This document shows, piece after piece, positions 50,316 through 60,186 of a stretch of DNA of 64,000 bases. Source of the DNA: an uncultured Collinsella sp. GTDB lineage: Bacteria; Actinomycetota; Coriobacteriia; Coriobacteriales; Coriobacteriaceae. The DNA is taken from positions 1-64,000 of the forward strand of contig UQLF01000003.1 in assembly GCA_900541875.1 (NCBI GenBank), given 5' to 3'. The notes beneath the pieces were generated by a model, which was given only the letters and a program-made list of their open reading frames with translations, was not told the origin of the DNA and made no database searches. The translations under genes and the position numbers were made by a program. Numbering within the stretch: position 1 is the first letter of the stretch; each line of letters starts with the position of its first letter.

Positions 50316-51365
50316 CTAGCGAACAACGCGGACGGCAGGACCGCCCGGCACCGCCTCGTACACGCGCCCGACAACGGCGGCGATACGTCCTTCGGCATCC
50401 AGGCGGCGCGCAAGCTCATCCACATCGGCAGCAGGTGCCGCGATAAGCAGGCCACCAGACGTCTGTTGATCGTACAGCGCGTCGAGCATACCCGGCTCCA
50501 GGTCCTCGTCGGCAGCCACGCGCGGGCCAAAGAAGTCCTGGTTGCGATAGGAGCCCGCGGGGATAATACCCAGACGCGCCATGTCGAGCACCTGATTAAA
50601 GAGCGGCACCGCCCCCGACGCGAGCTCGATTTGCACGCCCGAGCCCTCGGCCATCTCGCACGCATGCCCGATCAGACCAAAGCCCGTAATGTCGGTGCAG
50701 CCGTGAAGCTCAAGTCCCTCGGCCAGACGAATCGGCGCCTCGTTGAGGGTGCGCATCGAGTCAAACATCGGACTAGCCTCGTCCTGCTCGATAAGCTCGC
50801 CCTTAATGGCCGTGGTGATGATGCCCGAGCCGATCGCCTTGGTCAGCAGCAGAACATCGCCCACGCGTGCGCCGCTGTTGGCGAGCATGCGGTCGAGCGC
50901 GACAAAACCACTCACGGACAGGCCGTACTTGGGCTCGTCGTCGTTGATGGTATGGCCGCCCGCGATGGAGCAACCCGCCTCGACGCACTTGTCGGCGCCG
51001 CCCGCCAGAATCTGGCCGGCGACCTCGATGCCCAGGCAGCTCGGGATGCACAGCAAGTTCATGGCATGGCTCGGCCGCCCGCCCATGGCGTAGATGTCCG
51101 ACAGCGAGTTGGCCGCGGCGATCTGGCCAAACAGGAACGGGTCGTCGACCATCGGCGGGAAGAAGTCGATGGACTGCACGAGACCAAGGTTCTCCCCTAC
51201 GCGGAAGACGCTCGCATCGTCGGAGGTATCGAACCCCACGAGCAAGTTGTCGTTATGCACATTGGGTAAATCGCCCAGGACCTGGGCAAGGGCTCCGGGG
51301 GCCAACTTAGCGGCTCAACCGCTCGCGGCAGTCATAGACGTGAGCTTAATCTGATCGTCAGCCAT
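50316..51365 (-). CDS. selD: Selenophosphate synthetase SelD, itself a selenoprotein (Sec17)
   Basis: SelD makes selenophosphate from selenide and ATP for SelA and other selenium users. The frame starts at the ATG at 51365 (AAGGGGG upstream) and passes a TGA at 51315-51317 read as Sec17, in the context TAASG-U-AAKLAPG. E. coli SelD has Cys17 in ASGCGCK, and several anaerobes have Sec there. The 349-residue length fits (E. coli 347). The rest is intact, with SIDFFPPMVDDP, GGHTINDDEPKYGLSV and DITGFGLIGH. It overlaps the glycosyltransferase gene by eight bases. Confidence 0.94.
51273..51287 (-). promoter_or_regulatory. Candidate SECIS hairpin for selD Sec17
   Basis: GCCCAG/CTGGGC around a three-base loop, or CCC/GGG around the loop AGGTCCT, contains the GGTC apical element. 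The GGT lies 32 bases after the UGA, inside the range accepted for bacterial SECIS but farther than in fdhF. Confidence 0.6.
51315..51317 (-). other. In-frame UGA read as selenocysteine (selD)
   Basis: TGA on the minus strand between TCG-type serine/glycine codons (ASG) and GCC GCT AAG. It falls at the catalytic residue-17 position of SelD, and both flanks belong to the same frame. Confidence 0.92.
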
Positions 51366-52575
51366 ACGAACCCCCTTCCAACAAATCAACGACTTTAAGT
51401 ATACGCCCCAGGCACGCTTCCCAAGAGACCGCCGACGGCTCGAACGTCGAAGGCGGAGCCGCAAGCGCCTGCGCGATAGCATCTGCCAGTGCGCGCTCAA
51501 ACAACGGAAGGTCGGCCGCCACGGGCGTGTCGACATCCGTCATACGCGGCGACGCCACCCACGTCACGGGAGCGCCGGGAAGCATCGCCTCCATCCAGGG
51601 ACGAACGCCGGGCAAATCGGTCGCCACAACTTTGCAGCCGCACGCGAGGGCCTCGATCGTCACGAGCGGCAAACCTTCGTAAAACGAAGGCAGCACAAAG
51701 ACGTCGGAACTGCGGTAGGCACGCACGAGTTCATCGCTATCCAGGCGCCCCGCCAGCGTCACCGGCACATCCGAGGCCGCGGTCAAGCGCTCGATACGCG
51801 CGTACTCGGCATCGTCCCCGCGGCCGCCCACAAGTACCAAGCCAGATGAGCGGACGTCATCGTCAATCGGCAATGACACAGCTCGAACCAGCGACTCGAC
51901 GCCCTTTTTAAAGCAAATCTTGCCCACGTACACAAGCGATCCCGGCTGCCTCGCCACGCTTGCGTCGCGGCAGAAGACGCGATGGTCGTAGCCCGTCCCA
52001 ATCACGTGGATGCGATCGGCATCGACGCCGCACACCAGGCCAATCTGCTCAGCCTGCTCAGCATGGAGCGCAAAGACGGCATCGAGCCGACGAACCGCAC
52101 TTACGATGCGATCGCGCTCGAGCGCATGCGAACGCAGCTGGCGCAGGTCGGTCGAATGGCACACGGCAACAACCGGCACGCCCCGGACGCGCTCGCGCGC
52201 CAATGCCGTCACCAGATACAGGTGATGGCAGAGCACCAGGTCGGGCCGAAACTCAGCAACCGCCCGATCGATTGCAGCAGCAAATGCCCGCTCAAATGCC
52301 TTGAGCATCGAAGGCGTCAGGTCACGATAGCACGTGGAGGGATAGGGCATGACATCGGACATACCGCAGATGGGGAACGGCAGCTCGGGCGACTCGAACG
52401 GTACGGCAAACACGGCAGCACGCCGGTCCAGTTCGCCTTGGGTATCACCCGGTGCCGCGCCGCAAAGCACGGCGGCGCGATGCCCCGTCTCGATCTGCTC
52501 GCACACGAGCGCGGCAAGGTAGGTGCCGCTGCCGGTGCTATCTGATTTTTGTGCCGTGATATTGAGGATGCGCAT
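51358..52575 (-). CDS. GT4-like glycosyltransferase coupled to selD
   Basis: The 405-residue product is a GT-B fold transferase: an N-terminal acceptor domain from MRILNITAQ with GSGTYLAAL, and a C-terminal nucleotide-sugar domain with SLVYVGKICFKKG and the E-x7-E motif in EGLPLVTIEALACG. No membrane anchor is seen. Its end overlaps selD by eight bases and its start is 14 bases after the activase gene. In other bacteria the selenosugar synthase SenB is a glycosyltransferase working next to a SelD homologue, but this protein does not obviously have SenB's N-terminus. Acceptor and sugar are unknown. The ATG at 52575 has only a weak ribosome-binding site. Confidence 0.78.
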   Translation of the reverse strand: MRILNITAQKSDSTGSGTYLAALVCEQIETGHRAAVLCGAAPGDTQGELDRRAAVFAVPFESPELPFPICGMSDVMPYPSTCYRDLTPSMLKAFERAFAAAIDRAVAEFRPDLVLCHHLYLVTALARERVRGVPVVAVCHSTDLRQLRSHALERDRIVSAVRRLDAVFALHAEQAEQIGLVCGVDADRIHVIGTGYDHRVFCRDASVARQPGSLVYVGKICFKKGVESLVRAVSLPIDDDVRSSGLVLVGGRGDDAEYARIERLTAASDVPVTLAGRLDSDELVRAYRSSDVFVLPSFYEGLPLVTIEALACGCKVVATDLPGVRPWMEAMLPGAPVTWVASPRMTDVDTPVAADLPLFERALADAIAQALAAPPSTFEPSAVSWEACLGRILKVVDLLEGGSYG

Positions 52576-52589
52576 GTCGCGGTACACCC

Positions 52590-53354
52590 CTAGGCCAAGG
52601 CGGCGGCGCGGACAGCCGCGCCGATCGCTCCGGCAAAGCGAGCCTGGGGCGAGGTGGTCACCGGCGACCCCAGTAGCTCGCCCAACCGCTCCACCACGAA
52701 GGCGTTCTCGCACAGGCCACCGGTCAGGTAATACGGGGCGCCCGCCGCCTGCCCGGCCATGGTCGCCACGCGCGAGACCACGCTGTCGATCACGCCACGC
52801 GCAATATTCTCGCGCGGCTCACCGCGACCGATCAGGCTGATAACCTCGCTTTCGGCAAACACCGTGCACATGCTGCTGATCTTGGTGGGTTCACCGGAAC
52901 GCGCCAGGTCGGCCATCTGCTGCTGGGAAATGCCTAGGCGGTCGGCCATGATCTCCAAAAAGCGCCCCGTGCCGGCGGCGCACTTGTCATTCATGGCAAA
53001 CTTGGCCACGCGGCCACTTTTAAGCTGAATGACCTTGGTGTCCTGACCTCCCACGTCGATCACGGTGCCGTGGTCGCCAAACAGGCGCACGGCACCGGTG
53101 CCGTGGCAGGTAATCTCGGTCACGACCTTGTGCGCATAGGGCACGGCGACACGGCCGTAGCCAGTCGCGATCACGCGCACGTCGTCGGCAGCCACGTCAT
53201 AGCCGGCCGCTGCCAGTGCCTCGCGCAGCCGCTCGGCAGCATCGACCGAGGAGAACCCGGTTGGCTGCACGCACGTCCACGACACCGAACCCTCCCCGTC
53301 GACCACAGCAGCCTTAGCCGCCGTAGACCCGATATCGATCCCGATCCCTATCAT
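52590..53354 (-). CDS. ATP-dependent activase of the 2-hydroxyacyl-CoA dehydratase/double-cubane family
   Basis: ASKHA-fold ATPase that injects a low-potential electron into its partner enzyme. The 254-residue product has GIDIGSTAAKAAVVD at the start, VIDVGGQDTKVIQL, and the two cysteines that ligate the shared [4Fe-4S] cluster of the dimer (NDKCAAGTGRF and SSMCTVFAESEV). It belongs with the YjiL-like activators that partner double-cubane reductases. It follows such a reductase gene after a 156-base palindromic gap. Confidence 0.9.
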   Translation of the reverse strand: MIGIGIDIGSTAAKAAVVDGEGSVSWTCVQPTGFSSVDAAERLREALAAAGYDVAADDVRVIATGYGRVAVPYAHKVVTEITCHGTGAVRLFGDHGTVIDVGGQDTKVIQLKSGRVAKFAMNDKCAAGTGRFLEIMADRLGISQQQMADLARSGEPTKISSMCTVFAESEVISLIGRGEPRENIARGVIDSVVSRVATMAGQAAGAPYYLTGGLCENAFVVERLGELLGSPVTTSPQARFAGAIGAAVRAAALA

Positions 53355-53406
53355 GGCTCTCTCCCAATCTAAACATCAAAGGTAGCGGCGCGTTCAGGCA
53401 CCTTAG

Positions 53407-53515
53407 CTCTAGGTTTCTCAGGTGCCGGAGATTACCCCGAAAAAGGAGCGCAGCGTACTTTGGGTACGCAAGCGACGGTTTGAGGGGCAAGATCCGGTGC
53501 CTGAGAAACCTAGAG
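53407..53515. repeat. Nested palindrome spanning the stop codon of the reductase gene
   Basis: Arms of 23 bp (53407-53429 and 53493-53515, 21 of 23 paired) enclose CCCC/GGGG pairing (53435-53438 with 53484-53487) and an inner 6-bp hairpin, GCGTAC/GTACGC (53453-53458 with 53464-53469). The right arm includes the TAG stop codon and the last codons of the upstream reductase gene. No T-run follows. Confidence 0.75.
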
Positions 53516-54673
53516 GGTTTCGATGAAGGCGGCGATGCGCGTCTCAATCTGGCCCATGTCGCCGTTGCTGTAGTCGGTCTCGATCTTCATATACGGAATA
53601 CCCGCACCCTCGACGGCCTCCTGCATGCGCGCGCTCTCAACGTTGAAGGTGTGGCAGGCCTGCAGCACGCTCTCTACCACGCCATCGACATGATACTTCT
53701 CGCACATAGCCAGCGTGTTTTCCATACGACCGTCGTTGGGCGTCATGACCGAGCAGTTGATGTCCAGGTAGCGGTCGGCGATGGCGCGCAGGATGTCGGG
53801 AGCCTCCGGATCGATCATCATGGCCGCTGTGCGCTCGCCCGAGCAGTCGTCCATGCACACGACCACACCGCCGTTGGACTCGATAGTACGGCCGATCTTG
53901 TTGATCACGCCGCCCACCGGGCAGCCGGTGATCAGAATGCGCTTGGCATCCGCCGCGACCGGACGCTCGCCAGTCTCGTAGGCCTCGCGCAGCTTGGCAA
54001 CCTTTTGCTCCAGCTGCTGCGTATAGGCCTCGATATCAAAGCTGAACGTACCGGCAAACATGGTACTCATTAGGTCGACGCCGCTCATGGCCGCCGGCTG
54101 GTTGGCCTGCAGCGCAAACATGTCGAGCTGGGCCGCACGCAAGCGGTTGCGACGACGGACGGCAGCGCGCAGGTCATCGTCGGTAATCGTGATGCCGTAG
54201 AGGCCCTCGAGCTCCTCCTTGAGCAGACGGCACTCCTCGTACCAGCCCTCGCGCTCGTAGGCGCGATCGCGACCCTGCGGAAGATGCAGAATGTGCGTGC
54301 GCTTGAGCTCGTTGAGTAGCTCGTACATCTTCTTCTTGCCGTCGCAGGTGGTCTCTCCGATGATCATGTCGCTAAAGTACGTAAACGGGCACTTTTGCGA
54401 ATAGGCAAAACCGTACGTCGACTTGATGAGCGGGCACAGGTTTGCCGGCAGCACTTTCTCGGCCTCGGGAATCACCTCATCGGACGTACCGCACAGAGCG
54501 ACACTTGCGGCCCCCGCGGCATCGATAATCTCGAGCGGCGTGTAGCTGCACAAAAAGCCGACCAGGCGATTACCCGCCTGCTTATAATCCTTGACGCGAA
54601 TAAACGCCGCCTTGCGTTGCTCGTTGAACTCCTCAAACGTGCGCGGCAGCGGCTGTTCCTCAATATCGGCCAT
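53510..54673 (-). CDS. Double-cubane-cluster-containing anaerobic reductase (YjiM-like), paralogue 1
   Basis: HgdB-family protein expected to carry a [8Fe-9S] double-cubane cluster and, with an activase, drive difficult reductions. The 387-residue product has the conserved cysteine segments GFLCSYTPLEIIDAAG, PANLCPLIKSTYGF, CPFTYF and ETTCDGKKKMYELL, and GCPVGGVINKIGRTIE in the second half. This pattern fits YjiM rather than classical hydroxyglutaryl-CoA dehydratase. The ATG at 54673 follows GAGGGG. The physiological substrate is unknown. Confidence 0.83.
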   Translation of the reverse strand: MADIEEQPLPRTFEEFNEQRKAAFIRVKDYKQAGNRLVGFLCSYTPLEIIDAAGAASVALCGTSDEVIPEAEKVLPANLCPLIKSTYGFAYSQKCPFTYFSDMIIGETTCDGKKKMYELLNELKRTHILHLPQGRDRAYEREGWYEECRLLKEELEGLYGITITDDDLRAAVRRRNRLRAAQLDMFALQANQPAAMSGVDLMSTMFAGTFSFDIEAYTQQLEQKVAKLREAYETGERPVAADAKRILITGCPVGGVINKIGRTIESNGGVVVCMDDCSGERTAAMMIDPEAPDILRAIADRYLDINCSVMTPNDGRMENTLAMCEKYHVDGVVESVLQACHTFNVESARMQEAVEGAGIPYMKIETDYSNGDMGQIETRIAAFIETL

Positions 54674-54749
54674 AGTAGTTCCCCTCTCTTGCACCGATAT
54701 ACCGACAATTAAACAACAAACCCACGCCATACCCAAAAGGAAGCATCCT

Positions 54750-55524
54750 CTAGGGAATGGCGTCGATAAGCTCCTGCGTATACGGATCGCTCGGGTGCGC
54801 GATCACGTCCTCGGCCGCGCCTTCCTCGACAAGACGACCGTGGTAGAGCACGCCAATCCGGTCGGACATATGCCGAACCACACGCATATCATGCGTGATA
54901 AACAGCAGCGCCACGCCCGTCGTGCGCTGCAGATCGCGAAGCAAGTTGAGCACTTGGGCCTGCACGGACACGTCAAGCGCCGAGACCGGCTCGTCGCATA
55001 CCACAAGGCGCGGCTCGCAAATAAGCGCCCGTGCCAGATTGAGTCGCTGACGCTGTCCCCCCGAAAGGTCATGCGGATAGCGGTCATAATGCTCTACCAG
55101 AAGACCGACCGAGGCCAGGGCCGAGAGCGCGCGCTCATGGCGCTCATCCGCATCGCGCACGCCGGCGATAATCAGCGGCTCCTCCAAAATGCGGCCGACA
55201 CGGTTGCGCGGGTCAAAAGCCGTAGAGCTATCCTGGAATACCAGCTGGATTTCGCGGCGAAACGGCTTGCGTTCGCGCTCCGACATCGTGGCGAGGTCGT
55301 GCCCGCGATAGACAATCGAGCCGGAATCCGCACGCTCGAGACCACAGATCAGGCGTCCAGTCGTCGACTTTCCCGATCCGGATTCGCCAACCAGGCCATA
55401 GACCTCGCCCGGCGCGATCTCAAACGACAGATCGTCCACGGCGGTAAAGGCCTGACGCTTAAAACCTGAGCCCGGCATGGGATACGTTTTAGTCAGATGT
55501 GAGACCCTAAGCAGGGCTTCGCCA

Positions 55525-55535
<11 letters not shown>
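54750..55535 (-). CDS. dppF: Dipeptide/oligopeptide ABC transporter ATP-binding protein (DppF/OppF-like)
   Basis: Second ATPase of a peptide-type importer. The 261-residue product has Walker A GLVGESGSGKSTTGR, the signature LSGGQRQRLNLARAL and Walker B RLVVCDEPVSALD. The C-terminal dipeptide-family domain is short. The ATG at 55535 has AAAGGGGAG upstream and overlaps the end of dppD. The reductase gene follows on the same strand after 76 bases. Confidence 0.92.
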
Positions 55536-56520
<985 letters not shown>

Positions 56521-56523
56521 GGG

Positions 56524-57351
56524 CTAGTCCTCCTTGGTCTTGGGGTCGAGGGCGTCGCGCAGGCCGTCGCCGGCCAGATTGAGCGAAAGCACGCTCGCGA
56601 TGATGGCGATAGCCGGGAAGAAGATCATCCACCAGGCTTTGCGCATCACGTTCTTACCCGCCTGCAGGATGTTTCCCCAGCTGGCGTCGGGCGCCTTGAT
56701 ACCCAGGCCCAGAAACGAGAGGGCGGCCTCCGAGAGCACGGCCTCGGCAAAGACGAAGGTCGCCTGCACCAGGAAGGGCGCCATAACGTTGGGCACGATA
56801 TGCAGCCACACGATGCGTGCGGTCGAGGCGCCCTGCACGCGCAGGGCCTCCACAAAGGGCTCCTCCTTGACCACCATCGCACGCGAGCGCACGATGCGCG
56901 CCATGCTGGGCGTATAGACGATGGAGAGCGCGATGATGACGTTCCAGACCGAGGCGCCCATCATGGCCATGAGTGCGATAGCCAAAAGCACGCCCGGAAT
57001 GGACATAAGGCCGTCGCAGATGCGCATGAGAATATGATCGAGCCTCTCGTTGTAGCACGCATAGGCGCCGATCACCAGGCCGAGCGCACTCGTCGCGAGC
57101 GTGACGGCAATGCCAACGCCAAGCGACACGCGCGCGCCCGCGATGACGCGGGCAAGCAGGTCGCGGCCAAAGTCATCGCAGCCAAAGGGATGCGCAGGCG
57201 AAGGCGCCGAAAGTCGCAACGCCATTTCCTGCGCATTGGGATCAACCGTCCACACCAGCGGACCGACGAGCGCGATCAGCGCAATCGCCAGGAAAATGCA
57301 GCCGCCGACCACAAACCCCTTGTTGGCAAGAGCCTTCTTAAAGTTTGCCAT
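56524..57351 (-). CDS. dppC: Dipeptide/oligopeptide ABC transporter permease (DppC-like)
   Basis: Inner-membrane permease with six helices. The 275-residue product shows the N-terminal segment before TM1 typical of DppC/OppC, HPFGCDDFGRDLLARVIAGARVSL and the ATPase-docking EAA loop (EALRVQGASTARIVWLHIVPN). The ATG at 57351 overlaps the dppB stop codon as ATGA. Confidence 0.93.
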   Translation of the reverse strand: MANFKKALANKGFVVGGCIFLAIALIALVGPLVWTVDPNAQEMALRLSAPSPAHPFGCDDFGRDLLARVIAGARVSLGVGIAVTLATSALGLVIGAYACYNERLDHILMRICDGLMSIPGVLLAIALMAMMGASVWNVIIALSIVYTPSMARIVRSRAMVVKEEPFVEALRVQGASTARIVWLHIVPNVMAPFLVQATFVFAEAVLSEAALSFLGLGIKAPDASWGNILQAGKNVMRKAWWMIFFPAIAIIASVLSLNLAGDGLRDALDPKTKED

Positions 57352-58304
57352 CACGCATCGCCCCATTTGCGAGCGCGCGGGTCAAAAGCGCCGTAGGCAA
57401 GGTCGACAGCCAGATTGATCACCGAATTCAACAAGGCGATGACCAGCAGCACACCCTGAATCACCGGATAGTCGCGACGCTCGATAGAGCTCGTGACCAG
57501 CTGGCCCAAACCGGGGATGTTAAAAATGGCCTCAGTCACCACGGCGCCCGTAATCAGGGCGCCAAAAGAATAGCCGACCGAGGTGAGAATCGGCAGCGCT
57601 GCGTTGCGCAGGGCATGGGCCAGCACCACGCGAACCTCGGAGACGCCCTTGGCACGCGCCGTCTTGACGCAGTCAAGCTGCATGGCCTCGATAACGCTCG
57701 AACGGGTCATGCGCATGAGCAGGGCCGCCTGCACGCATCCAAGCGATATGGCCGGCAATGCAAGATAGCGTAAATGGCTGAACCAGCCCTTCGATAGCGG
57801 CGCATAGCCGGCCACCGGGAACACACGCACCGTGACGGCAAACAGCCACATAAGCATGAGCGCCATCAAAAAGCCGGGTATCGCCACGCCCAAAAGAGCA
57901 ACGACACGCAAGACCGCGTCGGTGCGCGACCCATGTTTGAGGGCAGCGACGACGCCGCAGGGCAGCGAAATCAACAGCGCGATGAGCTGTGCCAGAAGCG
58001 CGAGCGATAGCGTGGGGCCAAAGTGCTCGGCGATCGCCTGCGTGACGGGCTGGCGCATAAAATACGAATCGCCCAGGTCGCCGGTAAGCACGCCGCCCAT
58101 CCACTCAACGTAGCGCTGCGGCAGCGGCTCGTTGAGTCCCAGGCTATCGTTGACGCGCTCGATCTGGTCGGCCGAAGCCTCCATGCCGAGCATCGAAGAG
58201 GCCGGGTCACCCGGTGTGAGATAGATAATCAAAAACACGACGACCGAGATGATGAGCATCACCGGAACCATCGCGCCTATACGTTTGAGCGTGTACTTCA
58301 ACAT
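57351..58304 (-). CDS. dppB: Dipeptide/oligopeptide ABC transporter permease (DppB-like)
   Basis: The 317-residue product begins MLKYTLKRIGAMVPVMLII, as in DppB/OppB, and has the periplasmic domain followed by five more helices. The EAA loop is CVKTARAKGVSEVRVVLAHALRN. A GC hairpin lies between the binding-protein gene and this gene. Confidence 0.93.
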   Translation of the reverse strand: MLKYTLKRIGAMVPVMLIISVVVFLIIYLTPGDPASSMLGMEASADQIERVNDSLGLNEPLPQRYVEWMGGVLTGDLGDSYFMRQPVTQAIAEHFGPTLSLALLAQLIALLISLPCGVVAALKHGSRTDAVLRVVALLGVAIPGFLMALMLMWLFAVTVRVFPVAGYAPLSKGWFSHLRYLALPAISLGCVQAALLMRMTRSSVIEAMQLDCVKTARAKGVSEVRVVLAHALRNAALPILTSVGYSFGALITGAVVTEAIFNIPGLGQLVTSSIERRDYPVIQGVLLVIALLNSVINLAVDLAYGAFDPRARKWGDA

Positions 58305-58338
58305 GCGAGGCGTCTATTTCCCCTCTGAACGTGGACAG

Positions 58339-58382
58339 GGCGTGGCGGTCACAGGGGACCAGACCCCTTAAGCCGCCACGCC
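58339..58382 (-). terminator. Hairpin between the binding-protein and permease genes
   Basis: Ten-bp stem GGCGTGGCGG (58339-58348) with CCGCCACGCC (58373-58382) plus an inner GGGG/CCCC pair. There is no T-run. Such hairpins often keep binding-protein mRNA more abundant than permease mRNA. Confidence 0.6.
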
Positions 58383-58392
58383 ATCTATTGCA

Positions 58393-60027
58393 TTACTCCG
58401 GACGCTTGGCGTTCCAGATGATGGCGCCGTCGAGCACCTCGACGTCCTCGACGTCTGCCTGGGTGCCAGTGATGGAAGCGTAGTGGCAAAGCGGCTCGAT
58501 AACGGCGATCTCATAGAGGCGCTCCTGAGCCTCGGCCCACTTCTTGGCCGCGGCGTCGGTGTCCTTGGCGGTGCGGGTCTCGGCAACGAGCCTGAGCGCC
58601 TTCTCGTCGGACAGGCCATAGAAGGCCTTGGAGACCGAGAGGGACTGGGCCGGGATGGGCTTGTAGTTGGTGGAGGCCACAAAGAGGTCCCACTGCTCGG
58701 GCTTGCTGGAGCGGATGTCCATAAAGGTCGCGAACTCGTAGCTGTCGACCTCGGCGGTGAAGCCGGCCTTCTCGAGCTGCTCCTGCAGCGCGACGGTGGC
58801 GTTGTACATATCCTTGTAGTCGGGGGTGGTCAGCAGCTTGACCGTCTCACCGGCATAGGAGGTCTTAGCCAGAGCCTTTTTGGCGGCCTTGGCGTCGGCC
58901 TGGTTGAAGTACTTCTTACCCGCGTCGGTCGCCCACTGAGCGTTCTCGGGGTTGCCAAGGTTGGGATCGATGTTGAAGAGCTCCTTCTCGCCATAGGCGG
59001 CAAGAGCGGCCGCCTCGCAGTCGATAGCCATGAGGGCGCACTTGCGAATCTCCTCGTCGGCGAAGACGCCCTCGTTCATGTTGAGGAAGGCGGTCAGAAC
59101 GCCGGCGTTATGGGTGTAGAGCTTGACGTCGTCGTTGCCGTCGAAGTCGTGGTAGTTCTCGGTGGGGATCTCGCCAGCGACATCGTACTCGCCGGTCTCA
59201 AACCCGCTCACGCGCGTGGAGGCCTCAGTCACGAACTGATAGTAGATGTCCTTAGTGGGCGCGGAGACCTTGCCGGTGTAGCCCGAAGCCTTGCCGTGGG
59301 CGGCGACATAGTCCTCGTAGCGGGTGAGATGGACGTACTGGTCCTGATTCCACTCCACAAGCTTGTAGGCACCGGTACCCACGTACTCGGTCACGCCGGT
59401 ATCGCCCGCGGCCTCGATGACCTCGGAGGGGAAAATACCCGGATACTGGGAGTGGTTGCCCAGGATGATCAGAAAGTCGATGGCGGGCTCGGTCAGCGTG
59501 CAGGTGACCTCGTGGTCGCCCGAGGCGGCGAAGGTGGCACCGGGCAGCAGGCTCGCGGCGCGGTCGTTGACGGTGAGCCAGCGGTTCATCGAGGCCACGA
59601 CGTCCTCGGAGCCAAACTCCTTGCCGTTGTGGAAGGTGACGCCCTCGCGCAGCTTGATGGTGTAGGTCAGGCCGTCGTCGGAAACCTCATAGCCCTTGGC
59701 CAGCACGGGCTGGGGCTCGTAGTCGCTATCGAGGCCAAAGAGTGGCTCGACGACGTTGCAGATGATGTCCATGGTCACAAGCGACGACGTGGTGTGCGGA
59801 TCGAGGCCGTCCGGGCTCGCCGGGAGCGCGATCTGTAGCTCGTCGCGATACTCCACATCCTGGCCGGAGGCAGCGGCGCTACCGCTCTCGGCGCCCGAAC
59901 CGCCGCAGCCGGCGAGGCCGAGGCCCGCCATGGCGCACAGGGCAGCGGAGCCGGTCAGAAAACCGCGACGGGAAACGCCCGCCTTGAAAAGGTCGTTGTT
60001 CTTTGAGTTCCTTTCGTGACTGAACAA
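58393..60027 (-). CDS. dppA: ABC transporter substrate-binding lipoprotein, family 5 (DppA/OppA type)
   Basis: Extracytoplasmic receptor for peptides or another family 5 ligand (nickel chelates and sugars are alternatives). The precursor has a twin-arginine-like SRRGFLTG followed by a hydrophobic stretch and lipobox LAGC, then an SBP_bac_5 domain (NVVEPLFGLDSD, YTIKLREGVTFHNGKEFGSEDV). The start is unclear. The good ribosome-binding site AAAGGA at about 60,010 is followed by AAG (60003-60001) where an ATG would be expected; the nearest legal in-frame start is TTG at 60027. It lies 159 bases after the second reductase gene. Confidence 0.85.
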   Translation of the reverse strand: MFSHERNSKNNDLFKAGVSRRGFLTGSAALCAMAGLGLAGCGGSGAESGSAAASGQDVEYRDELQIALPASPDGLDPHTTSSLVTMDIICNVVEPLFGLDSDYEPQPVLAKGYEVSDDGLTYTIKLREGVTFHNGKEFGSEDVVASMNRWLTVNDRAASLLPGATFAASGDHEVTCTLTEPAIDFLIILGNHSQYPGIFPSEVIEAAGDTGVTEYVGTGAYKLVEWNQDQYVHLTRYEDYVAAHGKASGYTGKVSAPTKDIYYQFVTEASTRVSGFETGEYDVAGEIPTENYHDFDGNDDVKLYTHNAGVLTAFLNMNEGVFADEEIRKCALMAIDCEAAALAAYGEKELFNIDPNLGNPENAQWATDAGKKYFNQADAKAAKKALAKTSYAGETVKLLTTPDYKDMYNATVALQEQLEKAGFTAEVDSYEFATFMDIRSSKPEQWDLFVASTNYKPIPAQSLSVSKAFYGLSDEKALRLVAETRTAKDTDAAAKKWAEAQERLYEIAVIEPLCHYASITGTQADVEDVEVLDGAIIWNAKRPE

Positions 60028-60186
60028 ACGGATAAAATCTGCCGGGACGGCGGAAAACCCGCCCCGGCAGCCATGCGAAGCCGATCGGCGCCCTGCGGTG
60101 CATCCAGACACCGATCGGCAGGGCAACAGAGAAATCCCTATCGCGTGGATAGGAACACCCGACGGCACAGCTTGGCGCAGGTGCGG

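Noticed and set aside
51315..51317. SelD as an N-terminally truncated gene starting near 51,305
   Set aside because: A proper start with a ribosome-binding site exists at 51,365, the frame continues through TGA, and the codon aligns with catalytic residue 17.
51358..52575. Naming the glycosyltransferase SenB
   Set aside because: Only the selD linkage supports it. The N-terminal sequence does not match what I recall of SenB, and no selenoneine synthase gene is present.
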